DNA of 28,043 nucleotides from JANXVV01 sp038230975 (lineage in GTDB: Bacteria; Planctomycetota; Phycisphaerae; Tepidisphaerales; Tepidisphaeraceae). Both the position numbers and the translations under genes were made by a program. The notes beneath the pieces are model-generated. The model did not search any database, was not told the origin of the DNA, and was given only the letters and a program-made list of their open reading frames with translations. Below are positions 22,347 to 28,043 of this stretch, piece after piece (the first letter of the stretch is position 1; each line of letters starts with the position of its first letter). The stretch covers positions 1 to 28,043 of the forward strand of contig JBBRMF010000041.1 in assembly GCA_038230975.1 (NCBI GenBank), written 5' to 3'.

Positions 22347-24560
22347 TTACAACCACTTATTATTCGCGCTGTGCGACTGCACCAATTGCCAGAATCGACG
22401 GCTCCATTGCCAGATGAGGGGCTTTTTGTCCATGTCGAAACGGAGGTAGGCTCGTTGGCCGGGGTAATATTTACCGTCATTCTTCACGGAAACGATCACC
22501 GGGAATTGCGGGATCTGCACGTGATGATTGGTCTTGTCGTTGGGATCAACAGCGGCTTCACCACCGGCTAGTTGAGTGAGGCCGGTGAATCGGGCGTCGG
22601 TTGTTGCCCCGGGCTGCCAGGAAATCACACGCACGCGATCCGGGTCTTTGTCGTCATTCTTGATGATATGCGATTGATTGCCTGCCAATCGAACCTCGGC
22701 TGTGGTTGGCGGCTGCATGAACGCCAGAGCGGCATCCTTTTGCTCCATGAGAGCATAAATATGCAGCACATCGGTTTGAGCGATCGTGATATTCAACGGC
22801 TCGCCCTGATGCACGTAGCGACCTTTAAGTTCATCCATTGATGCGGAGACGACGTAGCCATCCGCCGGGGCATAGAGCGTCAGATCGTCGACTTGTCTTT
22901 GGATAATCGCGATTTGTTTTTCCAAATCGACGATGCGTTCCTTGTCCGCCATGTATTGATTGGGATTGACGGCGCGGGCGGCATCGCGGTGAATTTTGAC
23001 GGATTCACATTCAAACTTTTGCTTCTGCAGATTGAGGACGAGTGAATCATCGCGGCTGACCAGGATTGGGTCGCCTTCATTCACCCAGTCGCCGGGTTTG
23101 ACCATGAGTTCAGTGATGAATCCACTGGCCTTGGCGTTGAGGACAAATCGATGTTCGCTGTCTGGCTCGGCCATGCCCGTAGCTTCGTAGTGGACGGTGA
23201 ATTTCAACAACCCCACGACGATGAAAATCAGCAGGCAAACCCCGCCAACAAACGTAACTGCACGGAATCGCTTGCGATGCAGTTCGGGTTCCAGCAGCAG
23301 ATAGTTGAGAATTTTTCCGACCGGCACCACCAACCAGGTAATGACCCCGCCAATAGCCATCAAGACACCGAGCACCGGCACTTGCCCGGTGACGACGAGA
23401 ATGATCGTCAATCCCACGAGAATGCGATAAAAACCGGAGGTAATCGAGTAAATGAACAGCCAAATCCTCTGCCCGAAAGGAGGCAGGGGAAGCGGGCTTT
23501 TTACGCCGAAGATATGGCGCTTGATCAATCCGAGCGTGTAATCTTTTGCCTTTTGGCTGAGATTTGGAATCTCGAGCAGATCGGAAAGAATGTAGTAACC
23601 GTCGTAACGCAGCAGCGGGTTTGCATTAAAGACCAGGGTCGACACGCTGGCGATCAGCATCGCGTTATAAGAGAGTTGTGCGACGAGCGGATACGCACCG
23701 TTGTGGGTTTGAATCCAGACGAAAGCCAGTATCGCCGCGACGAACAGCTCAAAAATCATCCCTCCGGCACCGACAAACATGCGTGCCCAACGGCTTGGCA
23801 ATGCCCAGGCGCTCGACGCATCCACATAGGGCGCGGGAATAAAAACCAGGAACATGATGCCCAGTTCGTGAACCTCCCCGCCAAATCTTCTACAGGAAAA
23901 CGCGTGACCTAATTCGTGGATCAACTTGATGCTGCAGAAGGTCAGGAAGAGCCAGATATAGTTCAATGAATTGGTCTTGGCGTCGATAGCATGCGAGGCG
24001 GCGGCTTTCAAGTCGGTCCAATACGGCACCAACGAAACCACCGCGCCGATGACCACTGCCAACCAGACGATTGCGCCGACTTTGCTCAGGATCCAGTTCA
24101 TCACCGGCATCCACTTTTTGAGAAAGCGATCCGGATCCCACAGCGGAATGCGTGGGAACATGATGTTCATCAACTTGCCCTGAAATTGTCGTTTTTGAAT
24201 CTGCTTGTGGCGGCGGAGCAGGACACCGGCATCGGCGGTGATGTTGGCTTCGAGCAGGTTGGCGGCGTGAAGCTGGGTGAGAATCTGAATGACTTCCGGC
24301 TGCGTGGGGGCATCATCCGCCAGTTGCCCCCCCACCAAATCCCAAGCCTCGCCAACGGTGCGGCTGCCATCGAGCAATCCCACGAAGCGGTAGGCTGCGG
24401 AGGATAAGCGGTGATACTGATTTCCTGCCGGATCGCGCACGACGTACCAACGTTCGCCTCGATAATGCTGACGGGAGATTTGCGTTGACCCACGGAGACG
24501 CGCCTTCAAAGTCGCAACGCGATACCAGGACTCAGAGAATGTCGGGCGAAGTTGGGCCAT
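22347..24560 (-). CDS. PqqD-like / M50 zinc metalloprotease / HlyD-type fusion protein (YydH-like)
   Basis: A 737-residue polytopic protein. Residues about 30-105 (RWYVVRDPAGNQYHRLSSAAYRFVGLLDGSRTVGEAWDLV...LHAANLLE) resemble a PqqD winged helix, the peptide-recognition domain of ribosomal peptide pathways. Residues about 150-450 form a membrane domain with the zinc motif HELGH (215-219) and NPLLRYDGYY (314-323), whose Asp320 would be the third ligand, as in site-2 proteases of family M50. Residues about 450-700 form a periplasmic HlyD-like adaptor with two lipoyl half-motifs (SGFITELMVKPGDWVNEGDPIL; LYAPADGYVVSASMDEL) around a coiled coil. The order matches putative peptide zinc metalloproteases of the YydH type. 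The intact site suggests peptide cleavage in or next to the membrane. Upstream is the GAF-HlyD gene; downstream is the SecA-like gene. Confidence 0.92.
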   Translation of the reverse strand: MAQLRPTFSESWYRVATLKARLRGSTQISRQHYRGERWYVVRDPAGNQYHRLSSAAYRFVGLLDGSRTVGEAWDLVGGQLADDAPTQPEVIQILTQLHAANLLEANITADAGVLLRRHKQIQKRQFQGKLMNIMFPRIPLWDPDRFLKKWMPVMNWILSKVGAIVWLAVVIGAVVSLVPYWTDLKAAASHAIDAKTNSLNYIWLFLTFCSIKLIHELGHAFSCRRFGGEVHELGIMFLVFIPAPYVDASSAWALPSRWARMFVGAGGMIFELFVAAILAFVWIQTHNGAYPLVAQLSYNAMLIASVSTLVFNANPLLRYDGYYILSDLLEIPNLSQKAKDYTLGLIKRHIFGVKSPLPLPPFGQRIWLFIYSITSGFYRILVGLTIILVVTGQVPVLGVLMAIGGVITWLVVPVGKILNYLLLEPELHRKRFRAVTFVGGVCLLIFIVVGLLKFTVHYEATGMAEPDSEHRFVLNAKASGFITELMVKPGDWVNEGDPILVSRDDSLVLNLQKQKFECESVKIHRDAARAVNPNQYMADKERIVDLEKQIAIIQRQVDDLTLYAPADGYVVSASMDELKGRYVHQGEPLNITIAQTDVLHIYALMEQKDAALAFMQPPTTAEVRLAGNQSHIIKNDDKDPDRVRVISWQPGATTDARFTGLTQLAGGEAAVDPNDKTNHHVQIPQFPVIVSVKNDGKYYPGQRAYLRFDMDKKPLIWQWSRRFWQLVQSHSANNKWL

Positions 24561-24595
24561 GATTGTTTACAAGTCGCTGGGTGCGGACTGAGCTT

Positions 24596-24663
24596 CGTAG
24601 GTTCCGCTGTGCGGAACGTCTTACTACGCCGCGCGATTCTTGTTCCGCACAGCGGAACCTACG
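24596..24663. repeat. inverted repeat, family D, inside the export operon
   Basis: The 22-base arms 24596-24617 and 24642-24663 are exact complements around a 24-base spacer. Each arm is itself a palindrome (GTTCCGC TGT GCGGAAC), so the element can fold as one long stem or as two small hairpins. It begins 2 bases after the stop codon of the GAF-HlyD gene and ends 35 bases before the M50 start codon, so it must be part of the operon mRNA. Confidence 0.9.
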
Positions 24664-24665
24664 GA

Positions 24666-26615
24666 TTACATCCAGAGTTTGAGCTTGAGGAAATCGACCA
24701 ACCGATGTGTCCAGATCCAGACGAGGCGGCGTTTTTCGACGTCGACTCTGGCTTCACCGGCCATGCCGGGTTTCATCCAGTCGGCCTTCTTTTCGAGAGT
24801 GGCGTAAACCTTGAAGACGTTGTCGCCTTCCTTGGCATCGCCCATCGGGACGATGCGATCGATCGTGAAGCCGAAGGATTCACTGGGCAGACTGCTGGTC
24901 GCCAGCGTGCCGTGCTGAGTTTTCTCGCGAATCTCCTGAATATCTTTTTCGCTGACTGCCAATTCCGCCCGAAGTTCACCCTTCTTGGCCAGCTCCATCA
25001 ACACGTCGCCTTTTTTCACGGCGAGGTTTCGCTTGGTGTCCAGGTCATCGGCCCGAATAATCAGGCCATCAAAAGAGGCTTTCATCTCGGCATCGTCGAT
25101 ATCCAGTTGCGCCAAATCAGCATCGGCTTTGGCAGCTTTCTCATCTTCGAGCGCTTCGCGCATCTCGGCGAGTTTGCCGGGCTGTGTTCGTGCGGCATCC
25201 CGGGCAGCATCCGCGCGGGCATGAGCGGAGGCCGCCTTGGACTTGGCACTGTACTGTTGGAAGTGCAATTGCTTGGTATCCATCACCGCCAGAACCTCGC
25301 CGGCCTTCACTTCATCGCCGGCCTGAAATGTTCGTCCGGTTCGCGGACTGATGCCGATCTCCTGAATGGTTCCTTCAAAGGGGATCGAAAGCGGTTGTTT
25401 GCCGATGGCGGTGAGTTGGAACGGGGCACTGACATGATACATGGGCCTGAAGAACGTGACGAAGAACCCCAAGCCTATGACCAACGCGATCACCAGCTTC
25501 GGGAGCATGTGTTTCGGGCCGACGGCTAATCCAGCGAAATGCTGGATGCTATGGCCGGCTTTGACGGCGAGCCATCGATCATTTTCGTATCGATCGCGAA
25601 GCTGTGGAGTCAGGATATCCGTGGCGACGACGAGCGCTTCAACCACGGCTTCGGGGAGTTTTGCGGGTGGGGCAAATTCGAGCGTTAGAACGCCATCCAC
25701 ATCATCTTTGCGACGCAGCGGGAGCGACAACACACTGTTGCCGCCTTGCGCGCGGGAGAGTGCTTCGGCAGCACGAGTGACGTTGTCGGAACGCTGGCCG
25801 TCAGATTCATATTTGACGGGTTCTTCCTGATCGAGACACTCCTCCATCACCTTTTCAAGCTGAACGATTAGCTCTTGTTTTTTGTCGAATTTTTCCGTGT
25901 GGGATAATGCGCGAAGTTTGATGTACTTACCCTTGAGCCAGCCCAGTGAGACGCGCGTGGCTCCGGTGCGATTGGCCAGCTCGTTGCAGAGGTTCATCGC
26001 CGCCGATTCAAAGCCTTCAGCGGTGCCGACGGCCGTGGCAAGCTGCAGAACATTCTGATGGCTCTGGGCGACGGTGCGGGCTTCGATTGCGCCACGGCGG
26101 AGTTGGAATAATTCAAAGTAACCGGCCACCAGTTGCATGGAGGTGAGCCGTTGACGGGCGCGTTCGACATCACGGGCGCGGGTGATTACTGCGGTTGCGG
26201 CCACGATCACCGTGCCGCTGCGCAGAAGGGTAACGAGACAATACTGGGGTTCACCGGCATCGGGCGCGCCGACTTCAATCGCTCCGTCTTTACCTTGTTC
26301 AACGCAAGGGAGAATGATTTCCTGGAAGGCTTTGATGGCGGCGACGCGCGTTTCCTGATCACTTTCATCGGGACGCAAATGGGCAATGGGACGAAGAACC
26401 GTTTCCTGACCGGTTTCTCCACCGCGATCAATCTGAAAGCCCGCAGCTTCAGTGCCGGCAACAACGACGGCCATTGTGTTTAGGAGATCATTTAAGAATT
26501 GGGGTAAATCACCGGACGAGCCGAGTAATCGCTGCACCAATTTCGACCTTCCCCCGCCCTGTTGCGGCTGTTGAGCGGCGTCCTGTGAAGATGATTCAAC
26601 TATTCCTGATGCCAT
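24666..26615 (-). CDS. GAF-like sensor fused to a HlyD-type periplasmic adaptor
   Basis: A 649-residue protein. A cytoplasmic N-terminal half holds two GAF-like regions, about residues 40-170 and 190-340 (the latter with AEGFESAAMNLCNELANRTGATRVSLGWLKGKYIKLRALS and SVLSLPLRRKDDVDGVLTLEF). One membrane helix follows (LPKLVIALVIGLGFFVTFF, about 370-390), then a periplasmic adaptor with lipoyl-type halves (IPFEGTIQEIGISPRTGRTFQAGDEVKAGEVLAVMD and DGLIIRADDLDTKRNLAVKKGDVL) around an Ala/Lys/Glu coiled coil. The C-terminus is a Trp-rich tail. GAF domains commonly bind small ligands, so the protein could pass a cytoplasmic signal to a periplasmic assembly; no ligand can be inferred. The ATG at 26615 was chosen; an in-frame TTG lies two codons upstream. 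It is 81 bases from the upstream HlyD gene. Confidence 0.88.
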   Translation of the reverse strand: MASGIVESSSQDAAQQPQQGGGRSKLVQRLLGSSGDLPQFLNDLLNTMAVVVAGTEAAGFQIDRGGETGQETVLRPIAHLRPDESDQETRVAAIKAFQEIILPCVEQGKDGAIEVGAPDAGEPQYCLVTLLRSGTVIVAATAVITRARDVERARQRLTSMQLVAGYFELFQLRRGAIEARTVAQSHQNVLQLATAVGTAEGFESAAMNLCNELANRTGATRVSLGWLKGKYIKLRALSHTEKFDKKQELIVQLEKVMEECLDQEEPVKYESDGQRSDNVTRAAEALSRAQGGNSVLSLPLRRKDDVDGVLTLEFAPPAKLPEAVVEALVVATDILTPQLRDRYENDRWLAVKAGHSIQHFAGLAVGPKHMLPKLVIALVIGLGFFVTFFRPMYHVSAPFQLTAIGKQPLSIPFEGTIQEIGISPRTGRTFQAGDEVKAGEVLAVMDTKQLHFQQYSAKSKAASAHARADAARDAARTQPGKLAEMREALEDEKAAKADADLAQLDIDDAEMKASFDGLIIRADDLDTKRNLAVKKGDVLMELAKKGELRAELAVSEKDIQEIREKTQHGTLATSSLPSESFGFTIDRIVPMGDAKEGDNVFKVYATLEKKADWMKPGMAGEARVDVEKRRLVWIWTHRLVDFLKLKLWM

Positions 26616-26696
26616 ATGCAATCCCGCGAAATAAATCTAACTTATAGAGCCAGTGATTTTTTTCCGATGATCTGGGAATTACCCAATCTCGAAGAT

Positions 26697-27587
26697 CTAT
26701 TGCTTGGCCACTTCAACCTGCGGCAATTCAACAAATATCTGGAACCCGGACGCTTTCGCCTCAGCGTTGGCGGTCGTCAAGTGAATCTTCTGGACATTGC
26801 TACTTGCGTCGGCCATGGGGGGTAAAAAGCTGACCTTTGCCTCTTTCCAGTCCTTTTCATCATAGCTGACCCGAAGCGTTTGTTTAAGCTTTAATTGCAA
26901 ACGAATAGCCGTGGGAACAAACACTTCCACGACCAAAGGTGTATTGTTGACGATCGTGACGACCGCAGGTTTGCTGGGGTCGACCATCTCTCCCACATGG
27001 GCGTCAACCGCCTGCACAATGCCATCGATCGGGCTGCGCAAGGTCATCCGATCAACGACCTTTTGCTGCTGCACCACCTTTGCCTTTTTGATTTCCAGCT
27101 CCTGTTTTTCCTGAAAAATATTCAATTCGGCAAGCTCCGCCTCCGCCTGGGCTTTTTCAAATTCGGCGTCGTTTTGGGCATCCTGATCGTGAATTTTCTT
27201 GATGCGTTTTAATTCTGCCTGCTTCGCCCGGCTGCTGATTTCGGCACCTTTGATTCGAATTTCGGTCGCATCCTTCGTACGAACATCCAGCTCGGCTAAT
27301 TCTTCGGTATCATCCTGGGCCATCAAGACCTGGCCGGCCTTTACCTCGTCACCTTCTTTAACGTTCACGGTCTTAATCAGGCCCAACGTCTTGAATCGAA
27401 GTTCGCGCGGTTTCAGGTCGGCAGGAAGCGTAATCCCCGTTTCGATCATCCGACTGGTCCCTTTTTCAGCGCCTTTTCCCTCCGCAGAGGTGGGTGCATG
27501 CGTCGCGAACAAACCAATCGCCATCGCGATCACCCACTGCGCAAGCCAGCGGAATGTCAATCTTGAGGATAAGGTCGATAAAGTCAT
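26697..27587 (-). CDS. secreted HlyD-type periplasmic adaptor
   Basis: A 296-residue protein with a signal peptide (hydrophobic WLAQWVIAMAIGLFA, cut near PTSA-EG at residue 35) and no other membrane segment. One lipoyl half-motif is at 64-92 (RFKTLGLIKTVNVKEGDEVKAGQVLMAQDD), a long charged coiled coil at about 98-180, and the second half at 181-205 (MTLRSPIDGIVQAVDAHVGEMVDP). A beta-barrel follows to the end. This is the HlyD/RND adaptor fold that bridges inner-membrane machines to an outer-membrane channel. AGGAG 7 bases before the ATG supports the start. It is the first gene of the four-gene run; no ABC or RND pump gene and no TolC-like gene follow it in the window. Confidence 0.92.
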   Translation of the reverse strand: MTLSTLSSRLTFRWLAQWVIAMAIGLFATHAPTSAEGKGAEKGTSRMIETGITLPADLKPRELRFKTLGLIKTVNVKEGDEVKAGQVLMAQDDTEELAELDVRTKDATEIRIKGAEISSRAKQAELKRIKKIHDQDAQNDAEFEKAQAEAELAELNIFQEKQELEIKKAKVVQQQKVVDRMTLRSPIDGIVQAVDAHVGEMVDPSKPAVVTIVNNTPLVVEVFVPTAIRLQLKLKQTLRVSYDEKDWKEAKVSFLPPMADASSNVQKIHLTTANAEAKASGFQIFVELPQVEVAKQ

Positions 27588-28043
27588 CGCAAACTCCTAC
27601 ATCAAATCAGTTCTCCAAGGCCAAGCGTTGGAGCCTACTTAGATTAACATACAGGTCAAGACAGAGCATTCTTTGCATCTGTCCGAAGTCTTATCATCGG
27701 CATAATCAGCAAGGCCATCAGATGATACGCGACTTAGCAATATCACGCATCCTAAGCTGCCGTTTTATTAAGAGGCCTGATAATACTGCCGTTCATTCAT
27801 TTTTGCCGAAGCGTTGCCGCGATCGTTGAATGAAACGCCTTGAATCGATGTTTGGTTCGTCACAAATCCATTCCAATTCGAGGAAATATTCCAATAGATT
27901 GCTTTGCCCCCCCGCCGTATCCCTTCGTCCGGAAGCGTAGGGTGGGCGTACTCTCATCTTTACCCACATCTTCTTCGAGTCGCGTTTTCAGTGCTGGCAA
28001 GGCGGTCGACTGGAAACCGTCACCCGCATTTTCTGTACTATAA
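27588..28043. other. 456-base region upstream of the export operon
   Basis: It must contain the operon promoter. A TTGACC lies on the minus strand at 27654-27659, with a poor -10 candidate at the expected distance, so no promoter is claimed. The right part holds the doubtful open frame described separately. Confidence 0.4.
27860..28043 (-). CDS. possible 3' end of a gene entering from the right edge (doubtful)
   Basis: An open frame enters from the right edge at 28042 and stops at TGA 27860-27862, giving about 60 residues (including ALPALKTRLEEDVGKDESTP and KGYGGGAKQSIGIFPRIGMDL). It reads like protein but has no recognised domain, the opposite strand is also open over much the same stretch, and the CCCACCCTACG sequence looks like intergenic repeat material common in bacteria. 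It could be the end of a real gene or a repeat remnant. Confidence 0.25.
   Translation of the reverse strand, partial: YSTENAGDGFQSTALPALKTRLEEDVGKDESTPTLRFRTKGYGGGAKQSIGIFPRIGMDL

Noticed and set aside
22343..22480. 46-residue N-terminal extension of the SecA-like protein
   Set aside because: It overlaps the end of the M50 gene in another frame, has no SecA character, and the ATG at 22342 gives a normal 4-base gene junction.
27840..28043. 67-residue plus-strand frame at the right edge
   Set aside because: TTG start, no ribosome-binding site, Pro/Ser-rich composition and no recognised domain; probably chance or repeat-derived.

Overview
The window most likely comes from a member of the Planctomycetota, perhaps Phycisphaerae-like. 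The pointers are a Minf_1886-type small protein, a secreted autotransporter-type beta-strand repeat protein beside a prepilin-type pseudopilin, a DUF1080 sugar-binding/hydrolase protein, a two-ClpP locus, a YydH-type M50/HlyD protein, and a very high density of palindromic intergenic repeats. Verrucomicrobiota is the main alternative. The assignment rests on recognising families by eye, not on a search. No rRNA, tRNA, CRISPR array or transposase was seen.

Layout. 1-2949 (-): the first 983 codons of a large secreted beta-strand repeat protein that continues past the left edge. 3290-5478 (-): a pseudopilin and a secreted DUF1080 protein. 5728-9068 (-): methionyl-tRNA synthetase, a Minf_1886 protein, a 51-residue membrane protein and a DnaQ-type exonuclease fused to a WYL-like domain. 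9196-9498 (+): a small zinc-ribbon-like protein. 9703-12702 (-): a four-cluster ferredoxin, a coiled-coil lipoprotein and two ClpP paralogues. 12918-13979 (-): a DUF89 metal-dependent phosphatase. 14152-16333 (+): a lipoprotein built of 11-residue amphipathic repeats, ScpB, and a pteridine-reductase-like SDR. 16554-20082 (-): acetyl-CoA synthetase and 6-phosphogluconate dehydrogenase.

20402-27587 (-) is the most unusual part. It is an operon-like run of four genes, in transcription order: a secreted HlyD-type adaptor; a GAF-like protein with one membrane helix and a HlyD-type periplasmic part; a polytopic M50 zinc protease with an N-terminal PqqD-like domain and a C-terminal HlyD-type domain; and a SecA-like ATPase that stops early in the helical scaffold, before the two-helix finger. 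No ABC or RND pump is present in the window. I infer a dedicated envelope export or processing machine in which the M50 membrane core and the short SecA-like motor replace the usual pump. This is the best candidate for an undescribed system.

Nearly every spacer carries an inverted repeat. At least seven sequence families (A-G below) occupy ten loci. One of them, G, lies inside a gene and encodes the hydrophobic core of a lipoprotein signal peptide. Another, D, lies inside the export operon. The rest look like REP/MITE-type elements placed between genes.
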